Part shown: positions 32,638 to 45,041 of the stretch, one piece after another
Layout of the letters: each line of letters begins with the position of its first letter
Numbering within the stretch: the first letter of the stretch is position 1
Source: Acidobacteriaceae bacterium
GTDB taxonomy: Bacteria; Acidobacteriota; Terriglobia; Terriglobales; Acidobacteriaceae
NCBI GenBank assembly: GCA_003138515.1
Contig: PLGG01000035.1
Location: 125,768 to 173,290, forward strand
Reading direction: 5' to 3'
Length of the DNA stretch: 47,523 nt
Position numbers and translations under genes: made by a program
Notes under the pieces: generated by a model
The model's input: the letters and a program-made list of their open reading frames with translations, nothing else
What the model was told of the DNA's origin: nothing
Database searches by the model: none

Positions 32638-33534
32638 TCACCCGCGCCGCATCTCCTCAATCATCCGCAAATCTCCCGCGCTCAGCGCCGCACGCTCCAG
32701 CAGCTCTGGTCGGTTCTTCAGCGTCTTGCGCAGTTGCTGCTCCCGCCGCCACCGCCTGATCTCCGCGTGATCGCCGTTCATCAGCACCTCCGGCGCGCGC
32801 AGCCCTCCGAACTCCGCCGGCCGCGTGTACTGCGGATAATCCAGCAACCCTCCCGCGCCATGCTGCGATCGCGGAACGCCCAGCACATCGACGTCGATCT
32901 CCGCATCCGCCGCGCCAAAGCTCTCAAACTCGCCTGAAGCCTCGTTGCCCAGCACCCCGGGAATCAGCCTCATCGTCGCATCCACCACCACCGCCGCCGC
33001 CAGCTCGCCCCCGCTCAGCACGTAGTCGCCGATCGAAAGCTCCATGTCGCAGTAGAGCTCATTCACGCGCTCATCCACGCCCTCGTACCGCCCGCACACC
33101 AGCACAACGCGCTCCACGCCCGCCAGCTCCCGCGCCACTTGTTGCGTAAACAGCCGCCCCTGCGCCGACAGCAAAATCACCCGCGTGGTTTCCTGTTCCC
33201 TTGTTCCCTCGTTCCCTTGTTGCCCGTCTTTCTGTTCCCTGTTCCCTGTTCCCTGTTCTCTTGTTCCCTTGTTCCCTTGGTCCCTTTCTCTTTGATCTCT
33301 TCTTTTCACCCGCAGCTTCTCCAGCGCCTCCGCCAGCGGCTCCGGCTTCAGCACCATCCCCTCGCCGCCGCCAAACGGACGATCGTCCACCGTCCGGTGC
33401 CGGTCATGCGCATACTCACGCAGATCGTGCGGCTCCACCGTCACCAATCCATTCTTCAGCGCCCTGTCCACGATCCCGTGCGCAAACACGCTCTCAAAGA
33501 AACCCGGAAAGATGGTCACAATGTCGAACCGCAT
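32638..33534 (-). CDS. trmD: tRNA (guanine-N1)-methyltransferase with repeat-encoded insertion
   Basis: Methylates G37 of tRNAs, an essential frame-keeping modification. 298 residues from the ATG at 33534 (MRFDIVTIFPGFFESVFAHG); TrmD is normally about 230-260. The knot motifs are intact: 'DDRPFGGGEGMVLKPEPL', 'VVLVCGRYEGVDERV' and 'LSIGDYVLSGGELAA'. The excess is an insertion of about 40 residues at 76-117, made only of Arg, Glu, Gln, Gly, Thr, Asn, Lys and Asp. It is encoded by a degenerate TTCCCTG/TTCCCTTG array and lies between the helix 'ALEKLRV' and the strand 'RVILLSAQGR', a surface loop. rplS, normally next, is 1.8 kb downstream. Confidence 0.95.
   Translation of the reverse strand: MRFDIVTIFPGFFESVFAHGIVDRALKNGLVTVEPHDLREYAHDRHRTVDDRPFGGGEGMVLKPEPLAEALEKLRVKRRDQRERDQGNKGTREQGTGNREQKDGQQGNEGTREQETTRVILLSAQGRLFTQQVARELAGVERVVLVCGRYEGVDERVNELYCDMELSIGDYVLSGGELAAAVVVDATMRLIPGVLGNEASGEFESFGAADAEIDVDVLGVPRSQHGAGGLLDYPQYTRPAEFGGLRAPEVLMNGDHAEIRRWRREQQLRKTLKNRPELLERAALSAGDLRMIEEMRRG
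33184..33309. repeat. In-frame TTCCCTG/TTCCCTTG array inside trmD
   Basis: About 120 bases of degenerate 7-8 base units (GTTCCCTT, GTTCCCTC, then TTCCCTG three times, GTTCTCTT and so on). Read on the minus strand it gives motifs such as NKGTREQGTGNREQ. It matches the intergenic arrays at 26742 and 47321-47523. Confidence 0.9.
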
Positions 33535-33604
33535 ATTCAAGATGATAGTTGCTGTGCGCCCACCATCGCCGGCCGTCCCCGGAGCGGTCCCAACCCTCAT
33601 GCCT

Positions 33605-33630
33605 CGGGTGCCCCAGGTCTCGATTTTGGG
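33605..33630. repeat. GGTGCCCCAGGTCTCGATTTT element (family 3), partial
   Basis: Matches the start of the element at 45998-46035 but lacks the second arm GAGACCT. Located in the trmD / membrane-protein divergent gap. Confidence 0.6.
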
Positions 33631-33687
33631 CAAAAATATACTTAGCTCGCCCACCCGCGAGGCGCTACCATTTGAGCCTTGAGAAAC

Positions 33688-34428
33688 ATGCGTAGTTTTC
33701 GGGAGGCCACGCGCGTCTTTTGGACGGGATGGACGGAGATTTTCGATTATCTCGCTGCCGTCAAGGAGCACGCATGGGAAGTTATGTGGGACGCGGGCAT
33801 GATCGGCCTGGTGTTTACCATCGCCACGCTGGTCTGGTCCCCGTCATGGCGCGCTTTTGGCTACGTCGTCGCTTTGGCCGTTTTTGTCGCTGGCTATCAG
33901 TTATGGCGTGACTGTCACCTTCGGTTGCAGCCAAAACTGCGAGTTGAGCGGGTCATTGCCCGGACAACACCTGCGTACGGTCGCGTGCTTTACGACAAGA
34001 GCCCCATGCCCCCTGGGGGGTTCAAGGGAGATCCAACAGCCTGTTATTTTGAAGTCGCAGGTACGAGCGAAGCCGTCACCATCAAAGATGTGCGCGTCCA
34101 GATTGCGGAAATACAACCGCCCGTTTCGAGTCTGGCGTTGCTGCCAGTCTGCCTCCGGCAGAGAGGCGATAATGTGATGAAAGGAGTGCCTCCCGCTCAG
34201 AGTTTTGACCTGCATGCAGGCGAACACAAAATAATCGAACTGGTGTCTGCTCTCACGGGAGCGCACCAGTTTACCGTCGAGCACATCGCTTGGGATACCA
34301 ATAAAGATATCCCACGCGGCCGATACAGGATCAACGTAAGTGTCTCGGCGCAGAATGCGCCTACGCTATCGTCATGGTTCACCGTCTGGATGGATGAATA
34401 CGGAGAACTCCAGTGCGAAATGGAATGA
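33688..34428 (+). CDS. Hypothetical membrane protein with C-terminal soluble domain
   Basis: 246 residues from the ATG at 33688 (MRSFREATRVFWTGWTEIFD); a TTG at 33679 is an alternative. Two adjacent hydrophobic segments (about 37-48 and 54-70) form a hairpin anchor. A soluble domain of about 170 residues follows, rich in beta-strand patterns ('ACYFEVAGTSEAVTIKDVRV', 'GRYRINVSVSAQNAPTLSSW'), perhaps an immunoglobulin-like fold. No family is recognised. It is less GC-rich than neighbouring genes and the flanks carry repeats, which would fit horizontal acquisition. Confidence 0.6.
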   Translation: MRSFREATRVFWTGWTEIFDYLAAVKEHAWEVMWDAGMIGLVFTIATLVWSPSWRAFGYVVALAVFVAGYQLWRDCHLRLQPKLRVERVIARTTPAYGRVLYDKSPMPPGGFKGDPTACYFEVAGTSEAVTIKDVRVQIAEIQPPVSSLALLPVCLRQRGDNVMKGVPPAQSFDLHAGEHKIIELVSALTGAHQFTVEHIAWDTNKDIPRGRYRINVSVSAQNAPTLSSWFTVWMDEYGELQCEME

Positions 34429-34539
34429 CTCAGGAAATGCAGTCGGAGTCCCCAAAAATTTGACGCGGCAATGCGCCAGATTCTCTCAGTATCCAAAAAG
34501 GAATTGCAAAAACAGGCCGGCGAGTCAAGTAAATTATTG

Positions 34540-34622
34540 CCCGATTTTGAGACCTGGGACAGCACTCTTCCACGCACCCGCATGCCCTCAGCTAATAGCA
34601 AACGGCTAATAGTCAATAGCTG
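34540..34622. repeat. Family 3 half-element plus AGCTAAT array
   Basis: CGATTTTGAGACCTGGGA (about 34542-34559) is the second half of the family 3 element. It is followed at about 34589-34622 by AGCTAATAGCAAACGGCTAA-type heptamers that reach the end of the rhomboid gene. Confidence 0.65.
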
Positions 34623-35262
34623 CTTTTCTCCTCCACACCCGTGCCGTCACCACTCCAAAAACAAATCCGCCCACATGCGCCAGGTACGCCACGCCTCCCG
34701 TCTCCACCGTCGCCACCGACCCCACCACATTCAACAGTTGAATCAGAAACCAGAAGCCAATCAGCAGCACCGCCGGAATATACGTCACGCGGATGAAGAT
34801 CAAAATCCACACCAGCGTTCGAATCCGGTCTCGCGGATAAATAACAATGAACGCGCCCATCACCGCCGCAATCGTACCGCTCGCGCCCAGGCAGGGAACC
34901 GTCGATCCCGGGCTTCCCATCACCTGCGCCATCATCGCCACCGCGCCGCCCATTAGATAGAACACGAGGTACCGAAACCGCCCCATCGCGTCCTCAATCG
35001 CCGGGCCGAACGCCCACAGGAAAACCATGTTCCCCAGAATGTGCAGCCACCCCGCATGCATGAACATCGCGGTCACAATCGTGATCAAGTCGTGGCCGTG
35101 CTCAATCCGAGCCGGAATCACCGCCCACCGCCCCACAAACGCCTCGCCGCCCTCCAATTCCAGCAGAAACACGTAAGCATTCGCCACGATGATCAGCGCC
35201 GTCACCCACGCAAAATGGCGCGCCCGTCGCGATGCGTCTCCCAACGGTATAATGGTTCCCAC
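34606..35262 (-). CDS. Rhomboid-family intramembrane serine protease
   Basis: 218 residues with six or seven membrane helices. The catalytic serine is Ser128 in 'CLGASGTIAAVMGAF' and the catalytic histidine His196 in 'AYLAHVGGFVFG'. The conserved L1 region appears as 'HDLITIVTAMFMHAGWLHIL' followed by 'GNMVFLWAFGPAIED', including the HxxxN-like motif. It cleaves membrane proteins within the bilayer; the substrate is unknown. The C-terminal residues are encoded next to the AGCTAAT array. The upstream region (35263-35350) is an octamer array, so its promoter must lie within or beyond that repeat. Confidence 0.92.
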   Translation of the reverse strand: MGTIIPLGDASRRARHFAWVTALIIVANAYVFLLELEGGEAFVGRWAVIPARIEHGHDLITIVTAMFMHAGWLHILGNMVFLWAFGPAIEDAMGRFRYLVFYLMGGAVAMMAQVMGSPGSTVPCLGASGTIAAVMGAFIVIYPRDRIRTLVWILIFIRVTYIPAVLLIGFWFLIQLLNVVGSVATVETGGVAYLAHVGGFVFGVVTARVWRRKAAIDY

Positions 35263-35277
35263 GTCTCTCGCTCCCTC

Positions 35278-35352
35278 GCTTCCTCCCGACCTGCTGACTC
35301 GCTGACTCGCTGACCTGCTGACTCGCTAACTTGCTCCCTCGCTTCCCCGCTC
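35278..35352. repeat. GCTGACTC octamer array upstream of the rhomboid gene
   Basis: Units CTGCTGACTC, GCTGACTC, GCTGACCT, GCTGACTC, GCTAACTT, GCTCCCTC, GCTTCCCC and GCTCCC show a clear 8-base period with gradual drift from GCTGAC to GCTCCC. Confidence 0.8.
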
Positions 35353-35520
35353 CCTCTCGCTCGGAACCCCTGTGCTCCTCAGTTTCAGTTGGAATAAGCT
35401 GACCCATGACCCCCGATCTCTGTTCTCCGACCCCTGTCTCCCTGGAACAAAAGGCCTCTCCGCCTCGTAACGTGCAACAAGCGCCGATCCGGCTTTCGCT
35501 GCCTGGCGCAGAGGAACTCT

Positions 35521-36654
35521 ATGACCAATCGACCGGAGTTTTTGCGGGGAGCCGCCACGGCTGGCCTCGTCACGGCCGCCGCCCCGGTCGCTGCTATGAG
35601 CCCTGTTCATCAGTCGGTTGACCCGCCGGCAGGCTTACGCGCCCACCTGGCCAGCGAGATGCGAAAAGCTCGGATTCCGGGCATGCAAGTCGCCGTCGCT
35701 CGCCACGGAAAGGTAATCTTTGCCGAATCCTTCGGCCTCGCGGACGTTGAAAACGCTGTGCCCGTCACCAGATCGACGGTGTTTCAGATTGCCTCTTGCG
35801 CCAAGGCGTTCGTCGCTGTTGCCCTCATGCAGTTGGTCGAAAGTGGCAAATTGGATCTCGACGCGCCCGCATCGCTTTACCTCCCCGGGCTGCCCGGCGC
35901 GTGGCAATCGGTCACCGTCGCCGAGCTTGCCTCTCACACCTCCGGCCTGCCTGACCTTGTCAGCAACCTCAACACCTTGAGCCTGATCGTACACGGCGAT
36001 GCCGGCGCTTCTTGGGCAAAGGTTCAGACCATGCCCTTGGAGTTCGCGCCCGGCGAAAAATTCAACTACGTCCAAACCAATTACGTGTTGCTGGGCAAAA
36101 TCACTGACGTTCTCGCCGGCGAGCCGTTCAGCGAGTTCATCCGCAAGCGCCAGCTCGATGTCGTCGGCATGTCTCGCACCGTTTACGGAGACGATCACGA
36201 TGTCGTAGTGCATAGCGCCAGAACCTACACGCCTTATCTCGTCGTCGACGGGAAATCCGTGCGCACCGATACGCTCTACAAAACCTACATCGAGTTCCCG
36301 CCGATGCTCCGCACCTGCGGCGGATTAAACAGCTCAGCGGAGGAAATGACTCATTGGTTGATTGCGCTTGAGCGCGCAGCGCTGCTCAGCAATAAGTCCA
36401 GCATGACGGCGCTCTGGACCGCCCGAACGCTAAACGATGGCAAGCCCGGCCCCTGGGGCGTCGGTGGCTGGGTCTTCTCGCGTTCCAGCCACCCGGTCTT
36501 CTTCTCGGTTGGCGCTGCCAAGGCGGCGTTTGCCCTTTATCCGAGTGACGATCTGGCGATCGTCGCGCTAACCAACCTTTCGGCAGACCTGTGGTTGCCG
36601 TTCATTGACGGCATCGCGGCGAATTTCCTTCCCGGGCCGCCCGGCGCTCCCTGA
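35521..36654 (+). CDS. Serine hydrolase of the beta-lactamase / penicillin-binding family
   Basis: 377 residues. The N-terminus is an export signal with a Tat-like look but only one Arg (NRPEFLRGAATAGLVTAAAP). The class C / esterase core has the nucleophile in 'QIASCAKAFVAVALMQLVES' (SxxK as Ser-Cys-Ala-Lys). The second motif is in 'GEKFNYVQTNYVLLGKITDV', where the usual Tyr-x-Asn reads Tyr-Val-Gln. A late 'GVGGWVFSR' stands near the third motif. Such proteins act as periplasmic esterases, peptidases or carboxypeptidases; true beta-lactamase activity is unlikely to be inferred. The ATG at 35521 follows GAGGAAC. Convergent with recA. Confidence 0.85.
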   Translation: MTNRPEFLRGAATAGLVTAAAPVAAMSPVHQSVDPPAGLRAHLASEMRKARIPGMQVAVARHGKVIFAESFGLADVENAVPVTRSTVFQIASCAKAFVAVALMQLVESGKLDLDAPASLYLPGLPGAWQSVTVAELASHTSGLPDLVSNLNTLSLIVHGDAGASWAKVQTMPLEFAPGEKFNYVQTNYVLLGKITDVLAGEPFSEFIRKRQLDVVGMSRTVYGDDHDVVVHSARTYTPYLVVDGKSVRTDTLYKTYIEFPPMLRTCGGLNSSAEEMTHWLIALERAALLSNKSSMTALWTARTLNDGKPGPWGVGGWVFSRSSHPVFFSVGAAKAAFALYPSDDLAIVALTNLSADLWLPFIDGIAANFLPGPPGAP

Positions 36655-36805
36655 CAGAAAATCATCCCCGCCCTGCAATGCCTCGTCGATGATCCCGTCT
36701 TCCGGCGCCAAAGCGGAGGGCACAGGAATGCATTGCCTCTCGCTTCCAAGCAAGCAACGGGTCGCTGTTCCTCTCATCCCCGCTCGCTGCTCCCTCGCCG
36801 CCTTG

Positions 36806-37882
36806 CTACCCCTTCCGCCCGCGCACCACTTCCTTCGCTTCCGCCGCGCCGCCGGCAGGAGCCTCCGGCACATCCGCCTTTGCCGCGCCAATGCTCAGCC
36901 GCTTGCGCAGCTCGCTGTCGATCTTCGCGTAGATATCCTTGTTCTCCTTCAGGAAGCCGCGGGTATTCTCGCGGCCCTGTCCAATGCGCTCGCCGCCAAA
37001 GCTGTACCAAGCGCCGCTCTTCTCCACAACGTTGTGGGTCACGGCCAGGTCCAGCACATCGCCCTCTTTGCTGATGCCCTCGCCATAGAGAATGTCGAAC
37101 TCGGCTTCGCGGAACGGCGCCGCCACCTTGTTCTTCACGATCTTCACCTTGGTCCGCGACCCGACCACGGTGTCGCCTTCCTTCACCGCGGCGATGCGCC
37201 GGATATCGATGCGCACCGACGAATAAAACTTCAGCGCGCGACCGCCTGTCGTGGTCTCCGGGTTGCCGAACATCACGCCAATCTTTTCGCGAATCTGGTT
37301 AATAAAAATGAGAGCGGTCCTCGACTTCGAAACTGTGCCGGTCAGCTTGCGCAGCGCCTGCGACATCAACCGCGCCTGTAGCCCCATGTGCGAGTCGCCC
37401 ATCTCCCCGTCCAACTCGGCCTTCGGCACCAGCGCAGCCACCGAGTCCACCACCAGCACATCGATCGCGCCCGAGCGCACCAGCGCTTCCGTAATCTCCA
37501 GCGCCTGCTCACCGCTGTCCGGCTGCGACACCAGCAGGTTATCGATGTCGACGCCCAGCTTCCTCGCATAGGCGGGGTCGAGCGCGTGCTCCGCGTCCAC
37601 AAAAGCTGCCAGCCCGCCGTTGCGCTGTGCCTCGGCAATAATCTGCAAAGTGATGGTGGTCTTGCCCGAAGACTCCGGCCCGAAGACCTCGGTCACTCGT
37701 CCGCGCGGAACCCCGCCCACTCCCAGCGCTGCGTCAAAGCTGATCGATCCCGTCGAAATCACGGCAATCGGCAGCAGCGCCTCCCGGGAACCGAGCCGCA
37801 CAATCGACCCCTTCCCGAACTGTTTCTCAATCTGTGCTAAGGCAAGTTCTACCGCTTTGGCGCGGTCGTCGACGATGGCCAT
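36806..37882 (-). CDS. recA: Recombinase RecA
   Basis: Strand-exchange ATPase for recombination and SOS. 358 residues. Walker A '[20 protein letters not shown]', Walker B '[20 protein letters not shown]', DNA-binding loop L1 with '[20 protein letters not shown]', and L2 '[20 protein letters not shown]' are canonical. The C-terminal tail has an Ala/Pro/Glu segment. GAGGAG lies before the ATG. The upstream region shows a good TACAAT -10 box on the minus strand (about 37974-37979) but no convincing -35 box and no GAAC-N4-GTTC or similar SOS operator that I can recognise. Confidence 0.98.
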   Translation of the reverse strand: MAIVDDRAKAVELALAQIEKQFGKGSIVRLGSREALLPIAVISTGSISFDAALGVGGVPRGRVTEVFGPESSGKTTITLQIIAEAQRNGGLAAFVDAEHALDPAYARKLGVDIDNLLVSQPDSGEQALEITEALVRSGAIDVLVVDSVAALVPKAELDGEMGDSHMGLQARLMSQALRKLTGTVSKSRTALIFINQIREKIGVMFGNPETTTGGRALKFYSSVRIDIRRIAAVKEGDTVVGSRTKVKIVKNKVAAPFREAEFDILYGEGISKEGDVLDLAVTHNVVEKSGAWYSFGGERIGQGRENTRGFLKENKDIYAKIDSELRKRLSIGAAKADVPEAPAGGAAEAKEVVRGRKG

Positions 37883-38081
37883 TGGGAGGGCTCCTCAAAA
37901 AAGTGCTCGCCCGCCAAATCTCATGCTTTCCTGGCAGGAAACGGCGAGGGGCTTAATTGGATTTCGATGGGATTGTAGCAGGATGGGACATTGAAGAACA
38001 GGACAAAATAGCGAAGAAAGAGAGAAACTAAGCGTCCTCGCGCCCAGATGTGCCGGAGCGCACAATCAGCTCGAGAAATGC

Positions 38082-38179
38082 GCATCAATTTCTCAAAATC
38101 GCATCACGCTGGAAAATATGCATCAAATAGTCAATAATGCATCAAGTGAGCAGTATTGCATCAAATCGAGAATTGATGC
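38082..38179 (+). promoter_or_regulatory. 19-bp-phased operator array before the VapBC-type pair
   Basis: GCATCA occurs at 38082, 38101, 38120, 38139 and 38158, exactly 19 bases apart each time. The last copy forms an inverted repeat GCATCAA-N8-TTGATGC (38158-38179). Between the hexamers the sequence is not conserved, apart from AT-richness. The array ends 11 bases before the antitoxin ATG. It is most likely the autoregulatory operator of the toxin-antitoxin unit, with cooperative binding of the antitoxin complex. Confidence 0.75.
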
Positions 38180-38190
38180 ACAATAGACCC

Positions 38191-38445
38191 ATGAGAACCA
38201 CGATTTCGCTTGACGACGAAACACATGAGTTCGCCGCTTACTATGCACGCTCGCGCGGGATCACACTCAGCACAGCCATCAACGAGTTAATCCGTAAGGC
38301 AGAAACGGCGCCCCCGCCACCTCTGCCCAAAATCGAATATTCCGATATTGGTCTCCCGATGTTGCCTCGGACCGGGAGGACGATTACTTGCGAGATGGTG
38401 AAAGAGCTTTCGGAGGACGAGTTTGATCCGGCGAAATTTGCTTGA
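38191..38445 (+). CDS. VapB-like antitoxin
   Basis: 84 residues from the ATG at 38191 (MRTTISLDDETHEFAAYYAR). The N-terminus 'MRTTISLDDETHEFAAYYAR' followed by 'SRGITLSTAINELIRKA' is a ribbon-helix-helix DNA-binding domain. The proline-rich linker (APPPPLPKIEY) and the acidic tail 'EMVKELSEDEFDPAKFA' would bind and block the toxin. It overlaps the PIN toxin gene by 23 bases. The 19-bp-phased repeats upstream are the expected binding sites. Upstream starts at 38137 would translate the operator and are rejected. Confidence 0.85.
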   Translation: MRTTISLDDETHEFAAYYARSRGITLSTAINELIRKAETAPPPPLPKIEYSDIGLPMLPRTGRTITCEMVKELSEDEFDPAKFA

Positions 38446-38878
38446 CTTAAATGTTCTGATCGCTTTGACCGACCCTGAACACATTCATCGCCGGAATGCG
38501 GAACGCTGGTTCCTTTCAACAGGCAAGGACAATTGGGGCGTCTGCCCACTCACCGAATCGGGGTTCATCCGCCTTACAACAAATCCGGCGATGCAGGCAG
38601 GCACAATCACCCTGGAGCGAGCCATCGCTATCCTCCAAGTGCTCAGGGCGCATCCCGGTTACCAATACTGGCCGATCACTGACGCGGAAAGTTGGGTGGC
38701 CGTCACCACTCGCTTTGCTGCTCGTGTCTCCGGCCACCAGCAAGTGACAGACGCCTATCTCCTCGGCCTGGCAATCAAGGAAAACGGCGTCCTCGTCACA
38801 TTCGACCGCGGAATCAAATACATGGCCGGCCCGGAGTTCAGCCAAAACGTCCTGATTCTCGACTCGTCTACGCCCTAA
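38423..38878 (+). CDS. PIN-domain toxin (VapC type)
   Basis: 151 residues from the TTG at 38423, which has GGAGG 7 bases upstream inside the antitoxin gene. PIN acidic residues are Asp8 in 'NLLDLNVLIALTDPEH', Glu45 in 'LTESGFIRL', Asp110 in 'QQVTDAYLLGLAIKENGV' and Asp128 in 'TFDRG', matching a metal-dependent RNase. This subtype ('LDLNVLIAL ... HPGYQYWP ... TDAYLLGLA') belongs to the TA_0617-like VapC group. Expected action: cleavage of tRNA or rRNA when the antitoxin is lost. A terminator-like hairpin follows 100 bases downstream. Confidence 0.9.
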   Translation: MIRRNLLDLNVLIALTDPEHIHRRNAERWFLSTGKDNWGVCPLTESGFIRLTTNPAMQAGTITLERAIAILQVLRAHPGYQYWPITDAESWVAVTTRFAARVSGHQQVTDAYLLGLAIKENGVLVTFDRGIKYMAGPEFSQNVLILDSSTP

Positions 38879-38976
38879 AGTTCAAACCGCGCACGTGCCC
38901 ACCTACCCGTCGCGACTCAGAATCGCGCTCGCCCGAAAGCCTCCGGCCCGACCGGAATGCCTCCCACTAATTCCTA

Positions 38977-39011
38977 AGCAGGTCGAACGACTCAGACCCT
39001 GCTGCTTTTTT
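38977..39011 (+). terminator. Rho-independent terminator after the VapBC-type pair
   Basis: Stem AGCAGGTC paired with GACCCTGCT (one C bulged), loop of about 10 bases, then GC and six T at 39006-39011. Confidence 0.7.
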
Positions 39012-39137
39012 CGGCCTTTATATTGACTTCACATCTTCTTTATGGTTCGCTTATCTCAGCGGATCTTTCGACGACCGCCGCTCGAATTCAGGTCGCTTGC
39101 AAGCGTTGGCGATGGCAAAAGAGAAGGCAGGTGGACC

Positions 39138-39497
39138 ATGAACAGTCTCGATCGATATATGGAGTATTTGGCGGCAGCGGTTTTTCTCTGCGTTGGACTT
39201 GCAAGAATCATGAGCTATAACCGCAGGCCAAAACCGCTCGGAGCGCAGTCGGCGGGTCTCCCCTTCGGGCTGCCGTATGAGGCGCTTGTTGCCGTCGGGG
39301 TATTTCAGATTGTGGCTGCGTTGGCCTTGGTCACGCCACTCTCTTTCATGCCTGCGATCACTCCGTGGGCGGCTGCGGGACTCGTGCTCGTAACGCTCTA
39401 TGGAGCCCTCTATCACATGCGTCGCCATGAAACGGCCGTGCCCAACCTCACGTTGTTTCTTCTCGTGATGTTTGTGGTTGTCGGCCGCTGGATGTAG
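39138..39497 (+). CDS. DoxX-like small membrane protein
   Basis: 119 residues from the ATG at 39138 (MNSLDRYMEYLAAAVFLCVG), preceded by AGGTGG; the frame is open further upstream but without homology. Four hydrophobic segments (about 9-25, 47-64, 71-88, 100-117), with 'LPYEALVAVGVFQIVAALAL' in the middle, resemble the DoxX-like / DUF4870-sized four-helix membrane proteins. No catalytic motif. Function unknown. Confidence 0.6.
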   Translation: MNSLDRYMEYLAAAVFLCVGLARIMSYNRRPKPLGAQSAGLPFGLPYEALVAVGVFQIVAALALVTPLSFMPAITPWAAAGLVLVTLYGALYHMRRHETAVPNLTLFLLVMFVVVGRWM

Positions 39498-39541
39498 CTC
39501 AAACGCACTCGTATCGCCCGGACTAACTCAAGCAATCTGGC

Positions 39542-39838
39542 TCAAACCGTGTACGCGCCCACTCGTGTCTCGCGGCTGGTAAGCGCGTCGCACTTCCGGT
39601 CAAGCGCCTCGTATTCGCTATCGTGCTCCTTGCGGAAGGCGCGAAACGCCTCTTCGCTCGTCCACCGGTCGATGGTCAGATAGTTCCCGGAAACATAGGC
39701 GTCGCGCATCAGCTCGGTTCCCCGATACTCCGGTGAAGTTCTGAAGAGTTGCGCCCAGACTCCCTCGGGCCCATAGGCAGCCTCAAAGCCAGCCACCTTA
39801 TCCTCAGCAATCTCAAACTGCCAGACCACAACAAACAT
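39542..39838 (-). CDS. Antibiotic-biosynthesis-monooxygenase-like (ABM) protein
   Basis: 98 residues from the ATG at 39838 (MFVVVWQFEIAEDKVAGFEA), with GAGG 5 bases upstream; a longer frame lacks support. 'FEIAEDKVAGFEAAYGPEGV' and 'WAQLFRTSPEYRGTELMRD' followed by 'YLTIDRWTSEEAFRAFRKEH' and 'EYEALDRKCDALTSRE' are typical of dimeric ABM proteins with a ferredoxin-like fold. It is distinct in sequence from the ABM protein at 29563. Function unknown. Confidence 0.8.
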   Translation of the reverse strand: MFVVVWQFEIAEDKVAGFEAAYGPEGVWAQLFRTSPEYRGTELMRDAYVSGNYLTIDRWTSEEAFRAFRKEHDSEYEALDRKCDALTSRETRVGAYTV

Positions 39839-40237
39839 GCAAACCTCAATCTTCTCATTATGGTAGCGCAACCGGATTCGCTGGCAACTTCGCACGAAGC
39901 TCCCTGTCCGCCTACCCCCGACCTCACTCTCATATAGTGGCACACCGTCTCTATGCTGGGCGCATACTGATCATGGGCCGTTCTATAAAGGAGTAACCTT
40001 CCCCTTAGGTCTCCTTTTGCCGCTCCGCCCGCTCGACTTGCTCGACATTCGACAATTGAAAAGGGTCTTTGGCCGGCCTGTCTGACACGCTGCCAGTCGC
40101 ACGCGCACCGCTTCAGATGCGGCGATCATCAAATAGACGTGGACGTAGACGTGGGCGCGATCGGTTCGCGCCCCGCGCGCTCCGGCGAAAGCCATGCAAT
40201 CTGAAGACGTCGAACCAGGCTTCAATGTGAGGGATCT
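39839..40237. other. Divergent region between the ABM gene and nifJ
   Basis: 400 bases without a gene. It must contain the nifJ promoter. Visible items: a hairpin followed by T residues at 39987-40018, a short direct repeat GACGTGGACGTAGACGTGG at about 40138-40156, and GAGGG 5 bases before the nifJ ATG. Confidence 0.6.
39987..40018 (+). terminator. Terminator-like hairpin in the nifJ leader region
   Basis: AAAGGAG/CTCCTTT with inner ACC/GGT pairs and a 9-base loop, followed by TTTT (partly in the stem). It is about 220 bases before nifJ and could be an attenuator if the promoter lies upstream, for example near TATAAA at 39984. Weak. Confidence 0.35.
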
Positions 40238-44944
<4,707 letters not shown>

Positions 44945-44962
44945 CCTACGCATCTCAAACTC

Positions 44963-44990
44963 AAGGCGGACCTGATCGGGTCCGCCTTTC
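44963..44990 (+). terminator. Rho-independent terminator of nifJ
   Basis: A perfect 10-bp stem AAGGCGGACC/GGTCCGCCTT with a 6-base loop TGATCG, followed by TCTATTTC. It begins 18 bases after the nifJ stop. Confidence 0.9.
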
Positions 44991-45041
44991 TATTTCTTGC
45001 TATCCTTTGTTCCAGCTTGCCTATAAAGCTAGGGGGCTCCT

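Noticed and set aside
35521..36654. True beta-lactamase
   Set aside because: The second motif reads Tyr-Val-Gln instead of Tyr-x-Asn, and the family is dominated by esterases and peptidases; resistance cannot be claimed.
37883..38020. SOS (LexA) box upstream of recA
   Set aside because: No palindromic GAAC/GTTC-type or CTGT-N8-ACAG site was found by eye; only a TACAAT -10 box is plausible.
38082..38179. Iterons of a plasmid-type replication origin
   Set aside because: There is no Rep gene or DnaA-box cluster, and the array abuts a toxin-antitoxin start codon within chromosomal housekeeping genes; an operator explains it better.
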